From Hydrogenophaga sp. (lineage in GTDB: Bacteria > Pseudomonadota > Gammaproteobacteria > Burkholderiales > Burkholderiaceae_C), in the NCBI GenBank assembly GCA_018993155.1, contig JAGKSX010000136.1:1-39178 (forward strand): a DNA stretch of 39,178 nt. Direction: 5' to 3'. The notes beneath the pieces were generated by a model. The model searched no databases and was not told the DNA's origin. It was given only the letters and a program-made list of their open reading frames with translations. Numbering within the stretch: the stretch's first letter is position 1; every line of letters starts with the position of its first letter. Shown here piece by piece: positions 24,194-31,777 of this stretch. A program made the position numbers and the translations under genes.

Positions 24194-24914
24194 GGGATCT
24201 GCGCTTTCGGCGGGGGGAGAGGATTTGGAACCAGAGATAGAGAAAGCCCGCGAGGGCACACAGGGCGAACCACTGGAAGGCATAGCCGTGGTGCTTCTGC
24301 ACGTCGATCGCGACGCGCGGCCACTCGCGCAGCAGGCCATCGGCGGCGGCATCGGTCTGCAGCACGGACACCGCCAGCAAGGGCAGCCCGGTTTCCTGCG
24401 CGAACGCCGCAAGGTCGATATTTTGCCGGATCACCCCCGTACCCGCCGCGCCGAGCTCGTATAGCTTGCCGGGCGGGGGGGCCAATCGGCCTTCCAGCCG
24501 CACCAGGCCCGCCGGGGTGGGGACCTCGGGCACGCGGTTGCGGTCGGTGAAATCGCGCGGCACCCAGCCGCGCTGCACCAGCACCACGCGCTCGCTGCCC
24601 TCGAGCCGCAGCGGCGTCACCACGAAGAAGCCCACCCGCGTGTTCATCTGCCGGTTGTCCAGGAACACGGTGCGCCCGGGCACCCAGGTGCCGCTCAGGC
24701 GCACGGGCCGGTGCACGCCGGCCGTGGCATCGGTGGCGCCCAGAAGTTCTTGCGTGTCCCAGGCCGACAGCTCGCCGCGCTCGTTGATCTGCGCCTGCAA
24801 GGCCAGTTTCTGTTCCGCGCGATCGAGCTGCCACAGGCCCAGCGAGGCGGTGGCCGCCATGGTGAGCGCGGTCGCGGCGGTCACGATCCAGAAACGCCAG
24901 GTGGAGCGCTGCAT
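24174..24914 (-). CDS. SURF1-family cytochrome oxidase assembly protein
   Basis: The 246-residue protein has the SURF1 layout: an N-terminal membrane helix (residues about 9-27, ending LGLWQLDRAEQK), a periplasmic domain, and a C-terminal helix (AFQWFALCALAGFLYLWFQIL). Family motifs include LGLWQLDRA, GFFVVTPL, VLVQRGWVPRDF and HHGYAFQWFALC. SURF1 helps insert heme a into subunit I. The start at 24914 is the ATG that gives the first helix; longer readings enter the divergent DUF2909 gene. It begins the surf1, Sco-like, cox15, ctaB, SCO1 run, whose ends all overlap or nearly touch. Confidence 0.93.
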   Translation of the reverse strand: MQRSTWRFWIVTAATALTMAATASLGLWQLDRAEQKLALQAQINERGELSAWDTQELLGATDATAGVHRPVRLSGTWVPGRTVFLDNRQMNTRVGFFVVTPLRLEGSERVVLVQRGWVPRDFTDRNRVPEVPTPAGLVRLEGRLAPPPGKLYELGAAGTGVIRQNIDLAAFAQETGLPLLAVSVLQTDAAADGLLREWPRVAIDVQKHHGYAFQWFALCALAGFLYLWFQILSPRRKRRSHGTDAR

Positions 24915-24946
24915 GGTCAAGCCACCCTGGCCTGGGCACGGGCACG

Positions 24947-24952
24947 GATAAT
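24947..24952 (+). promoter_or_regulatory. Candidate -10 element of DUF2909, possibly shared with surf1
   Basis: GATAAT lies seven bases before the DUF2909 ATG within a 45-base divergent gap. The opposite strand reads CATTAT at 24949-24954, suitable for surf1. A start at the expected distance would leave the plus-strand message with almost no leader. No good -35 is present. Confidence 0.4.
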
Positions 24953-24959
24953 GGAGCGC

Positions 24960-25193
24960 ATGAAGTACCTGGTCATTGCGGCATTCGTTGCCATCATTGG
25001 AAGTCTCGCCGCCGCCCTGGTGTACATGATGCGCGGCGGCAGCGACACCGAGGAAGACGGCACGCCGCGCAAGAACCACATGGCGCGCGCGCTGGCGTTT
25101 CGGGTCGGTTTTTCCATCCTTCTCTTCGTTGTGGTGCTCATCAGCTATCTGATGGGCTGGATCCAGCCCACCGGCCTGCCGCTGCGCGGCTAG
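24960..25193 (+). CDS. DUF2909 twin-transmembrane protein
   Basis: The 77-residue protein consists of two membrane helices (MKYLVIAAFVAIIGSLAAAL and GFSILLFVVVLISYLMGW) joined by a charged loop (MRGGSDTEEDGTPRKNHMARALAFR). It matches my memory of the DUF2909 twin-transmembrane family found in betaproteobacterial oxidase clusters. It is the only plus-strand gene inside the cluster, divergent from surf1 and convergent with coxC. An in-frame ATG at 24951 would add three residues; 24960 follows GGAG by three bases and matches homologues starting MKYL. A role in oxidase assembly is inferred from location. Confidence 0.85.
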   Translation: MKYLVIAAFVAIIGSLAAALVYMMRGGSDTEEDGTPRKNHMARALAFRVGFSILLFVVVLISYLMGWIQPTGLPLRG

Positions 25194-25213
25194 AACCGTC
25201 AGGCCCCTTCAGC

Positions 25214-25239
25214 AAAAAAGCGCCGGAAGGCGCTTTTTT
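25214..25239. terminator. Bidirectional terminator between DUF2909 and coxC
   Basis: AAAAAAGCGCC-ggaa-GGCGCTTTTTT is a perfect stem with flanking A and T runs, able to end both convergent transcripts. Confidence 0.9.
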
Positions 25240-25281
25240 GTGGCAGGTGCCCGAGGAAGGTGGACGCACCACCCGACCCAA

Positions 25282-26163
25282 TCACATCCAGTAGACGAGG
25301 ATGTACAAGCCCAGCCAGACCACGTCCACGAAGTGCCAGTACCAGGCCGCGCCTTCGAAACCGAAGTGGCGCTGGGCCGTGAAGTGACCCTTCTGCAGAC
25401 GCAGGGTGATGAACAAGAGCATCAGCATGCCGACGAACACGTGGAAACCGTGGAAACCGGTGAGCAGGAAGAAAGTGGAGCCGAACACGCCCGACGAGAG
25501 CTTGAGGTTCAGGTCGGCATAGGCGTGGGCGTATTCATAGCCTTGCACGAACAGGAAGACGATGCCCAGCAGCACGGTCATCCACATGAAGGCGATGGTC
25601 TTGCCGCGGTTGCCGGCCTGCAGTGCGTGGTGGGCAATGGTCAGCGTCACGCCTGAGGTCAGCAGCAGCGCGGTGTTGATGGTGGGCAGCCAGAACGGGC
25701 CCATGGTCTGGAAGGGCTCGACAATGCCGGCCGGCGACGCGGTGGCGCCGGCCTGCAGGCTGGGCCAGACGGCCGAGAAGTCGGGCCAGATCAGCGCGTT
25801 CTCGATGTTGCCCAGTGCCGGCACGGAGTGCGTGCGCGTCCACCACAGAGCGGTGAAGAAGGCACCGAAGAACATCACCTCCGAGAAGATGAACCAGCTC
25901 ATGCTCCAGCGGTACGACAGGTCGATCTTGTGGCCATACATGCCACTTTCGCTTTCACGCACCGATTCGCTGAACCACTGGAACAGCACGAACAGCCAGA
26001 ACACCAGGCCGAACGCCAGCGAATAGGCGCCCCAGCCGTGGCCGTTGATCCATTGCCCGGCACCCAGGATGACGAAGAAAAGGCCAATGGCGGCCATCAC
26101 CGGATGGCGCGAGGGTCCAGGGACGAAGTAGTAGGGCGTCGTGCCGTGGGTTGCTGCTGACAT
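25282..26163 (-). CDS. coxC: Cytochrome c oxidase subunit III
   Basis: The 293-residue, seven-helix subunit stabilises the catalytic core of the terminal oxidase. Recognisable blocks are YYFVPGPSRHPV at the N terminus, FIFSEVMFFGAFFTALWW, STFFLLTGFHGFHVFVG and the end AAWYWHFVDVVWLGLYILVYW. A loop of about 45 residues (SLQAGATASPAGIVEPFQTMG) after helix three is typical of betaproteobacteria. AGGAG precedes the ATG at 26163. An upstream reading adds 13 residues and is rejected. It follows DUF2970 by 69 bases. Confidence 0.97.
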   Translation of the reverse strand: MSAATHGTTPYYFVPGPSRHPVMAAIGLFFVILGAGQWINGHGWGAYSLAFGLVFWLFVLFQWFSESVRESESGMYGHKIDLSYRWSMSWFIFSEVMFFGAFFTALWWTRTHSVPALGNIENALIWPDFSAVWPSLQAGATASPAGIVEPFQTMGPFWLPTINTALLLTSGVTLTIAHHALQAGNRGKTIAFMWMTVLLGIVFLFVQGYEYAHAYADLNLKLSSGVFGSTFFLLTGFHGFHVFVGMLMLLFITLRLQKGHFTAQRHFGFEGAAWYWHFVDVVWLGLYILVYWM

Positions 26164-26232
26164 GCTCACTCCTGTTGTGCTTTCGCTTGTATCTAATGTC
26201 AAAAATCAAAAATCGTCTCGGGTCGCCGTGTC

Positions 26233-26445
26233 TCAGCCGACGACCCAGTTCACCACCACGATCAGCACTGCCACGAACAGGATCGCCATGCCCACGCCCA
26301 CCGCCATCAGGTGCAGCGGATTGAGCTTGGCGATGTCCTTCTGGTAGTCGGCGTTGCGGCGCACGCCGAGAAAGCCCCATGCCACGGCCTTGACCGTGTC
26401 GATGAAAGAGCCCTTGCGTTGGTGAGCGGGTGTGGGTGTGGTCAT
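26233..26445 (-). CDS. DUF2970 small membrane protein
   Basis: The 70-residue protein has a basic N terminus (MTTPTPAHQRKGSFIDTVKAVAWGFLGVR) followed by a single strong membrane helix at the C-terminal end (LMAVGVGMAILFVAVLIVVVNWVVG). The pattern matches DUF2970, a family regularly placed between ctaG and coxC in betaproteobacteria. Its ATG overlaps the ctaG stop (ATGA, 26442-26445), so translation is coupled. It could be a small structural subunit, similar in size to subunit IV of other oxidases, but that is inference. Confidence 0.88.
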   Translation of the reverse strand: MTTPTPAHQRKGSFIDTVKAVAWGFLGVRRNADYQKDIAKLNPLHLMAVGVGMAILFVAVLIVVVNWVVG

Positions 26446-27053
26446 ACGTCCCCCGTGGGTTTGAGCGTGGCCGGGCTTTGGGCCTGCGGCGCATCATCGG
26501 TCGGCGCGGCCGGCACCTTGCCGCCCACCTCGAAGAAGGTGTACGACAGGGTGATGGTGGACACGTCCTTGGACAGCCGGGGATCGATGACGAAGGCCAC
26601 CGGCCATTCTTTCTTCTCACCGGCCTGCAGGGTGTACTGCGTGAAGCAGAAGCACTCAAGCTTGTTGAAGTGCGCGGCCGCCTGTTTGGGGGCGTAACTG
26701 GGCACCGCCTGTGCCGCCATCGTGCGGTTCTGGATGTTCTGGAACTCGTACATCACCGTGGTGAGCTCGCCCGGGTGCACCTGCAACGAGCGCACGGCCG
26801 GCTTGAAGTGCCAGGGACCACGGGCGTTCGTGTCGAATTCGACGGTGATGGTGCGCGTGCGGTCCACCTGCGTGTTCGCAGGCAGGCTCGCGGCACCGGG
26901 CACACGCAGTTCCGACACCGCCAGCACGTTGATGCCCAGGGCCTCGCAGATATGCCGGTAGATCGGCACCAGCGCATACCCGAACGCGAACATGCCCAGC
27001 GCGATCACGCAGAGCTTGCCCACCATCTTGAGGTTTTCGCGCTGAACGGCCAT
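26442..27053 (-). CDS. ctaG: Cytochrome c oxidase assembly protein CtaG/Cox11
   Basis: The 203-residue protein inserts copper into the CuB site of subunit I. It has one N-terminal membrane helix (LCVIALGMFAFGYALVPIYRHICEALG) and a periplasmic immunoglobulin-like domain. The copper motif CFCFTQ lies in KLECFCFTQYTLQAGE, and VMYEFQNIQNRTMAAQAVPSYAP is the usual block before it. The C terminus adds about 20 Pro/Ala-rich residues. It lies two bases after the 41-residue assembly peptide and overlaps DUF2970. Confidence 0.97.
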   Translation of the reverse strand: MAVQRENLKMVGKLCVIALGMFAFGYALVPIYRHICEALGINVLAVSELRVPGAASLPANTQVDRTRTITVEFDTNARGPWHFKPAVRSLQVHPGELTTVMYEFQNIQNRTMAAQAVPSYAPKQAAAHFNKLECFCFTQYTLQAGEKKEWPVAFVIDPRLSKDVSTITLSYTFFEVGGKVPAAPTDDAPQAQSPATLKPTGDV

Positions 27054-27055
27054 GG

Positions 27056-27181
27056 TCAGAAGCCCAGCAGGAAACGCTTGCCCACGAAGCCGAGGAAAAA
27101 CACCACGGCCACGGACGCGAGGATCAGGCCCAGGCGGCGGTTGTTCTTCTTCTGTTCGGGTGTCATGGCGTTGGCAGACAT
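27056..27181 (-). CDS. 41-residue cytochrome oxidase small assembly peptide
   Basis: A short minus-strand reading encodes 41 residues: MSANAMTPEQKKNNRRLGL, a membrane helix (LILASVAVVFFLGFVGK) and RFLLGF. It fills the gap between ctaD and ctaG almost exactly: its ATG is 13 bases after the ctaD stop and its stop is two bases before the ctaG ATG. Small single-helix proteins with the sequence pattern TPEQ..NN.R at this position are known in related bacteria as cytochrome oxidase small assembly proteins. An internal ATG would shorten it by five residues. The context is strong; the molecular role is not known to me. Confidence 0.82.
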   Translation of the reverse strand: MSANAMTPEQKKNNRRLGLILASVAVVFFLGFVGKRFLLGF

Positions 27182-27194
27182 GGCGTGAAAAGGC

Positions 27195-28820
27195 TTAGCC
27201 GATCACCTTGGTGGCGGTCGCGTCGAGCTTGGGCGGGTTTTCGAAGGTGTGGAACGGCGCCGGCGACGGCACTTCCCACTCCAGGCCCACGGCGCCTTCC
27301 CAGGGGTTCTGGGGGGCCTTCTCGCCCTTGCCGCGCATGGCGGGCACGACCACGGCCAGGAAGAAGTACACCTGCGCCAGACCGAAGCCAAACGCGCCCA
27401 CCGAGGCGATGGCGTTGAAGTCGGCGAACTGCATCGGGTAGTCGGCGTAGCGGCGGGGCATGCCGGCCAGACCCAGGAAGTGCATCGGGAAGAAGGTGAT
27501 GTTGAACGAGATCATCGACCACCAGAAGTGGATCTTGCCGCGCGTTTCGCTGTACATCACACCGGTCCACTTGGGCAGCCAGTAGTAGATGCCCGAGAAC
27601 ATGGCGAACAGCGAGCCGGCCACCAGCACGTAGTGAAAGTGGGCCACCACGTAGTAGGTGTCCTGCATCTGGATGTCGATCGGCGCGACCGACAGGATCA
27701 GGCCGGTGAAGCCGCCGATGGTGAACACGAAGATGAAGCCGACGGCCCACAGCATGGGGGTCTCGAAGGTCATCGAGCCCTTCCACATGGTGGCGATCCA
27801 GTTGAAGATCTTCACGCCCGTGGGCACGGCGATCAGCATGGTGGAGTACATGAAGAACAGCTGGCCCGTCACCGGCATGCCGGTGGTGAACATGTGGTGG
27901 GCCCACACGACGAAGGACAGGATGGCGATGGAGCCGGTGGCATACACCATGGAGGCGTAGCCGAACAGCTTCTTGCGCGCGAAGGCGGGCACGACCTGGC
28001 TCACGATGCCGAAGGCCGGCAGGATCATGATGTAGACCTCGGGGTGGCCGAAGAACCAGAAGATGTGCTGGTACATCACCGGGTCGCCGCCGCCGGCGGG
28101 GTTGAAGAAGCTGGTGCCGAAGTGGCGGTCGGTCAGCGTCATGGTGATGGCGCCGGCCAGCACGGGCATCACGGCGATCAGCAGGTAGGCGGTGATGAGC
28201 CAGGTCCAGCAGAACATGGGCATCTTCATCAGCGTCATGCCGGGTGCGCGCATGTTCAGGATGGTCACGATGATGTTGATCGAGCCCATGATCGAGGACG
28301 CGCCCAGGATGTGCATGGCGAAGATGCCGGCGTCCATCGAGGGGCCCATCTGCAGCGTCAGCGGCGCGTACAGCGTCCAGCCGGCGGCGGGTGCGCCGCC
28401 GGGCATGAAGAACGAGGCCACGAGCATGATGGCCGCGGGAATCATCAGCCAGAAGCTGAAGTTGTTCATCCGCGCGAAGGCCATGTCGGACGCGCCGATC
28501 TGCAGCGGAATCATCCAGTTCGCGAAGCCCACGAAGGCCGGCATGATGGCGCCGAACACCATGATCAGGCCGTGCATGGTGGTGAGCTGGTTGAACAGCT
28601 CGGGGTTCACCAGCTGCAGGCCGGGCTGGAAAAGCTCGGCGCGGATCAGCAGGGCCAGCACGCCGCCCACCATCAGCATGGTGAAGGCGAACAGCAGGTA
28701 CAGCGTGCCGATGTCCTTGTGGTTGGTGGCGTAGACCCAGCGGCGCCAGCCCGTGGGGGCATGGTGGTCGTGGTGGTCGTCGTGGCCGTGTGCGTCGTGG
28801 TGGTCAAGAACTGCACTCAT
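27195..28820 (-). CDS. ctaD: Cytochrome c oxidase subunit I
   Basis: The 541-residue, 12-helix catalytic subunit holds heme a and the heme a3-CuB centre, where oxygen is reduced and protons are pumped. The cross-linked His-Tyr pair is in FGHPEVYIMILPAFGIVS, the CuB histidines in VVWAHHMFTTGM, and the heme ligands in HFHYVLVAGSLF. The N-terminal block TNHKDIGTLYLLFAF is standard. The first 20 residues are unusually histidine-rich (HHDAHGHDDHHDHHAP). AAGGAA precedes the ATG at 28820. It lies 40 bases after coxB and precedes the 41-residue assembly peptide. Confidence 0.98.
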   Translation of the reverse strand: MSAVLDHHDAHGHDDHHDHHAPTGWRRWVYATNHKDIGTLYLLFAFTMLMVGGVLALLIRAELFQPGLQLVNPELFNQLTTMHGLIMVFGAIMPAFVGFANWMIPLQIGASDMAFARMNNFSFWLMIPAAIMLVASFFMPGGAPAAGWTLYAPLTLQMGPSMDAGIFAMHILGASSIMGSINIIVTILNMRAPGMTLMKMPMFCWTWLITAYLLIAVMPVLAGAITMTLTDRHFGTSFFNPAGGGDPVMYQHIFWFFGHPEVYIMILPAFGIVSQVVPAFARKKLFGYASMVYATGSIAILSFVVWAHHMFTTGMPVTGQLFFMYSTMLIAVPTGVKIFNWIATMWKGSMTFETPMLWAVGFIFVFTIGGFTGLILSVAPIDIQMQDTYYVVAHFHYVLVAGSLFAMFSGIYYWLPKWTGVMYSETRGKIHFWWSMISFNITFFPMHFLGLAGMPRRYADYPMQFADFNAIASVGAFGFGLAQVYFFLAVVVPAMRGKGEKAPQNPWEGAVGLEWEVPSPAPFHTFENPPKLDATATKVIG

Positions 28821-28860
28821 GGTCGATTCCTTTGAGACTCAATGTTTTTCTGTCAACAGA

Positions 28861-30066
28861 TCACTTGCGGGCGGCCAGCACTTCGGCCGGCTGCACGATC
28901 TGTTCGGTCTTGTTCGACCAGTTGTTCTTGGCGTAGGTCATGACCGCGGCCAGTTCGGTGTCGGACAGCTGCTTCCAGGCCGGCATGGCGCCGCCTGCCG
29001 CACCGTGCAGCAGCACATTGATCATCTTGGCGTGGTCGGTGTCGGTCACGATCGCGGAGCCATCGAGGGGCTTGATCGGGCCGGCTCCCTTGCCGTTGGC
29101 CTGGTGGCAGGCAGCGCAGTTGGCGGCATAGACGGACTCGCCGCGCTTGACCAGGTCGGCCAGCGTCCAGACCTTGCTCGGGTCATCGGCGGCAGCGGCC
29201 ATGGCCTTCTGGCGCTCGGTCACCCAGGCGGTGTATTCCTCGGCCGACACCACCTTCACGTGGATCGGCATGTAGGCGTGTTCCTTGCCGCAGAGTTCGG
29301 CGCACTGGCCGTAGAAGTCGCCGGTCTTCTCGGCGCGGAACCAGGTGTCGCGCACGAAGCCGGGAATCGCATCCTGCTTGACGCCGAAGGCCGGCACCAT
29401 CCAGGCGTGGATCACGTCGTTGGCGGTCGTGATGATGCGCACCTTCTTGTTCACGGGCACCACGAGCGGGTTGTCCACCTTGAGCAGGTAGTCGTCCGTG
29501 GCTTCGGGCTTGCCGCTGTTGGACATCACGCGCTGGTTGTTGTCCAGGGTGGAGAGGAAACCGATGCCCTCGCCCTCGCCCTTGATGTAGTCGTAGCCCC
29601 ACTTCCACTGCATGCCCGTGGCCTTGATGGTCAGGTCGCTGTTGGTGGTGTCCTTCTGGGCCACCAGCACCTTGGTGGCGGGCAGGGCCATGCCAATGAC
29701 GATGAGCAGCGGGACGATAGTCCAGCCCAGTTCCACCCAGATCGGCTCCGGCAGCTCCTGGGCCTTGTGCCCGGCCGCCTTGCGGTGCTTGAGGATGGAA
29801 TAGAACATCACGCCGAAGACGATGACGAAGATGACGGCGCACAGGACCATCATGAACCAGTGCAGCCAGTGCTGCTCCTCGGCGATGCGGGTCACCGGGG
29901 GGTGGAAGTTCAGCTGGTTGACCGCCGGGCCGCCAGCGAGATCCTTGACCGCCTGAGCAGCGACCGTGGACCAGGCGCCTGCGCCCAATGCCAGCGAGGT
30001 CGCCACGGCGCGGATCGTGGCCCACCGGTTTCGCAGGGAATGCACCTTTTTATTCGTCGTACTCAC
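28861..30066 (-). CDS. coxB: Cytochrome c oxidase subunit II with fused C-terminal cytochrome c (caa3 type)
   Basis: The 401-residue subunit receives electrons from cytochrome c. An N-terminal signal (to about AAQA) is followed by two membrane helices and the CuA domain, whose ligands are in VIHAWMVP and GQCAELCGKEHAYM. A further domain of about 100 residues carries a heme c site, CAACH, with a later methionine in GGAMPAW, so electrons can enter through a tethered cytochrome, as in caa3 oxidases. The start is a GTG at 30066, chosen because GAGG lies eight bases upstream and no ATG is suitable. It is the first gene of the main cluster; an FNR-type box lies about 24 bases upstream of the start codon. 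Confidence 0.95.
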   Translation of the reverse strand: MSTTNKKVHSLRNRWATIRAVATSLALGAGAWSTVAAQAVKDLAGGPAVNQLNFHPPVTRIAEEQHWLHWFMMVLCAVIFVIVFGVMFYSILKHRKAAGHKAQELPEPIWVELGWTIVPLLIVIGMALPATKVLVAQKDTTNSDLTIKATGMQWKWGYDYIKGEGEGIGFLSTLDNNQRVMSNSGKPEATDDYLLKVDNPLVVPVNKKVRIITTANDVIHAWMVPAFGVKQDAIPGFVRDTWFRAEKTGDFYGQCAELCGKEHAYMPIHVKVVSAEEYTAWVTERQKAMAAAADDPSKVWTLADLVKRGESVYAANCAACHQANGKGAGPIKPLDGSAIVTDTDHAKMINVLLHGAAGGAMPAWKQLSDTELAAVMTYAKNNWSNKTEQIVQPAEVLAARK

Positions 30067-30079
30067 TTTAAGCGCCTCA

Positions 30080-30085
30080 AATATA
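30080..30085 (-). promoter_or_regulatory. Candidate -10 element of the coxB operon
   Basis: The minus strand reads TATATT here, 13 bases before the GTG start codon, in the only AT-rich stretch upstream of coxB. No clear -35 is visible at the right distance. If used, transcription would begin close to 30073. Confidence 0.45.
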
Positions 30086-30089
30086 AGTA

Positions 30090-30103
30090 TTGATTTATAT
30101 CAA
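30090..30103. promoter_or_regulatory. Perfect FNR/ANR-type box upstream of coxB
   Basis: TTGAT-TTAT-ATCAA matches the FNR/ANR consensus TTGAT-N4-ATCAA at all ten defined positions. It sits just upstream of the candidate -10, centred near -23 of a start at 30073, a position that would block rather than activate RNA polymerase. This fits oxygen-responsive repression of a low-affinity oxidase. Confidence 0.7.
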
Positions 30104-30151
30104 TGCCGATTAGAACAAATTTTCCGGGCACACCTACCCAAAACCCCACCA

Positions 30152-30634
30152 TCACGCGCCACGCAAGGCCTGGCGTATCTCCCGCGCCAGCACCGGTCGC
30201 AGTTCGGGGCGCACGAAGCGCCCCACCCTCACCGACTGGCCACCACCGCAGAGTTCGATCATCTGACCGTCCTCTTCGCGCGGTGCCACCTGCACCCACT
30301 CGCGGGCGAACTCGCACCGCTTCGTCCGCCCCGCCATCTCCTGCTCCACCACCAGCCTGCCCTCGAGCAGACGGATGCGTTCGCTGTCAGCGGCGTGGCG
30401 GGCATAGACCAGAAAGGCCACCGCCACCGCGATCAACTCCAGCACCGCGAATGGCAGCACCAGCGTTGCACCTTGCGACCAGAAGACGCCGGCCACACCC
30501 AACGACACGACACACATGGAGGCATAGAGCCATCCCAGTTGTGCGGGCGTGACCGAACAGTTGCGTTTCAGCGACCACTCCATGCCTTGTTCAGACTGGG
30601 TTGCGAAACGATGAGCGTTGCAGGTAAGGTTCAT
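30152..30634 (-). CDS. DUF2244 membrane protein
   Basis: The product is about 160 residues with the DUF2244 pattern: WSLKRNCSVTPAQLGWLYASM near the N terminus, two membrane helices (LYASMCVVSLGVAGVFW and VLPFAVLELIAVAVAFLVYARHA) and a short C-terminal beta domain containing KRCEFAREWVQV. It precedes the coxB promoter on the same strand, 85 bases away. I chose the ATG at 30634; ATGs at 30664 and 30583 are alternatives and none has a strong ribosome site. The family is frequently found beside cytochrome oxidase genes, but no function is established to my knowledge. Confidence 0.78.
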   Translation of the reverse strand: MNLTCNAHRFATQSEQGMEWSLKRNCSVTPAQLGWLYASMCVVSLGVAGVFWSQGATLVLPFAVLELIAVAVAFLVYARHAADSERIRLLEGRLVVEQEMAGRTKRCEFAREWVQVAPREEDGQMIELCGGGQSVRVGRFVRPELRPVLAREIRQALRGA

Positions 30635-30718
30635 CACCCACCACCGGTTCAAGCCGCGCTGCACCCGAAGGCGCGCGCTGACGCAGGGAAAATCCCCTTG
30701 AAACTTGGATCGCCTCCA

Positions 30719-30724
30719 ATTGTA
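30719..30724 (-). promoter_or_regulatory. Candidate -10 element for the DUF2244 gene
   Basis: The minus strand reads TACAAT in a CGCTACAATTGG context typical of betaproteobacterial -10 elements, 85 bases upstream of the chosen start. No convincing -35 was found. Confidence 0.35.
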
Positions 30725-30818
30725 GCGGCGAGAAGGGTGCCACCCGGCTGCAAAGCCGCCCCATCCGACTCGGACAATGCGGTATCCCCAGGCGAGAACG
30801 GCCCGCCGCCAGCCCGGC

Positions 30819-31688
30819 TCAGCCCCTGCGGCCCCGCAGCATGGCGCGCATGTCTTCCATCGGCACCGTCGTCGCAGGCCCCATGGGCACTCTCGGCGTG
30901 GGCTTGAAGGCGTGGCCGTAGATGATTTCGAAGGTCAGCAGCAGCCGGCCGTCGGCCGCGCGCGGCAGGCCCGTTTCGATCGCCTCGCACAGCCGCGCAC
31001 GCCAGCCCCGCGACCGACAGGCGGCAAACCGGCCCGAATGAAGGTTGCGGCCCAGGCTGCGCAACTCGGCCAGCAAGGGCTCCGCCCCGCTGTACGAGAG
31101 GGTGATGCGCTCCATGTCCATCACCGGTTCGGCAAACCCGCTGTGCACCAGCATGTCGCCCCAGTCGTGCATGTCGGTGAAGGCGTGGGCGGGCTCGGGC
31201 CAGCCTTGCGCTGCGTACACCGCGCGCAATTCGCGCAGGCTGTCCGGCCCCAGGCAGGAAAACATGAGAAAACCGTTGGTCTCGATGTGGGCGTTCCATC
31301 GCCTGAGCAGCGTTTGCGGCCGTGGCTCGGTGTGCAAAGCCATGTTGGCCCAGAGCATGCCCACCCGCGTGTCCGCGTTCGCCGCCTGCGGACCTCGGCT
31401 GCGCCCCCAGCTCAGGGGGTTCCAGCCCGGCCCGCCCCCTTCCCGGGTGGCCTGCAAGGCCTCGGGTAGGCGCTGTGCGGCCACGTGGCAGGGCGCGTCG
31501 GGCAACTGAGCCCGGAGCTGCTGGTGCGCGAGCAGCCCGCCGCCCACGGGCTCCCAGTGCATCCAGCTGGCGGGCGGCTCGCGGAACCATTTCAGGCGTT
31601 CGGCCATGCGAGAAGCCACCTCTTCGTGCAGCCACGGACTGGCCGTCGCGGCGCGCTGCTGCCAGCGCAGGGCCGCGACCGGGTCCAT
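30819..31688 (-). CDS. BioC-like methyltransferase-fold protein lacking SAM motif I
   Basis: The 289-residue protein follows the BioC (malonyl-ACP O-methyltransferase) outline: SPWLHEEVASRMAERLKWF at the front, WANMALHTEPRPQTLLRRWNAHI in the middle and FLMFSCLGPDSLRELRAVY, the block shared with BioC. The SAM-binding glycine motif (DLGCGTG in BioC) is replaced by MHWEPVGGGLLAHQQL, so cofactor binding is doubtful or different. No other biotin gene is nearby. The start is uncertain: I used the ATG at 31688 (MDPVAALRWQQRAA); a TTG at 31754 would add 22 low-complexity residues. It is divergent from comF, with overlapping -10-like sequences between. Confidence 0.68.
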   Translation of the reverse strand: MDPVAALRWQQRAATASPWLHEEVASRMAERLKWFREPPASWMHWEPVGGGLLAHQQLRAQLPDAPCHVAAQRLPEALQATREGGGPGWNPLSWGRSRGPQAANADTRVGMLWANMALHTEPRPQTLLRRWNAHIETNGFLMFSCLGPDSLRELRAVYAAQGWPEPAHAFTDMHDWGDMLVHSGFAEPVMDMERITLSYSGAEPLLAELRSLGRNLHSGRFAACRSRGWRARLCEAIETGLPRAADGRLLLTFEIIYGHAFKPTPRVPMGPATTVPMEDMRAMLRGRRG

Positions 31689-31763
31689 GCCGGGCACGGG
31701 GGTTTCAGTGGGGGTGGAGGTGTTCAAACGGGATGCCGACAGGCGGGACAACAAGGCCGCGCC

Positions 31764-31771
31764 AGTATATT
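31764..31771. promoter_or_regulatory. Overlapping divergent -10 elements, comF and BioC-like gene
   Basis: GTATATT-type sequence reads TATATT on plus (31766-31771, six bases before the comF ATG) and TATACT on minus (31764-31769). One AT-rich patch could drive both divergent genes. Confidence 0.4.
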
Positions 31772-31777
31772 GGCCCC

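Noticed and set aside
27249-28835. Histidine- and glutamine-rich frame (528 codons) antisense to ctaD
   Set aside because: Shadow of the ctaD codons; the apparent His/Gly/Asp richness is a by-product of reading CtaD codons backwards.
30695-30724. CCTTGAAA resembling the -35 of a heat-shock sigma promoter on the plus strand
   Set aside because: No matching -10 (CCCCAT-type) at the right distance and no plus-strand gene follows.
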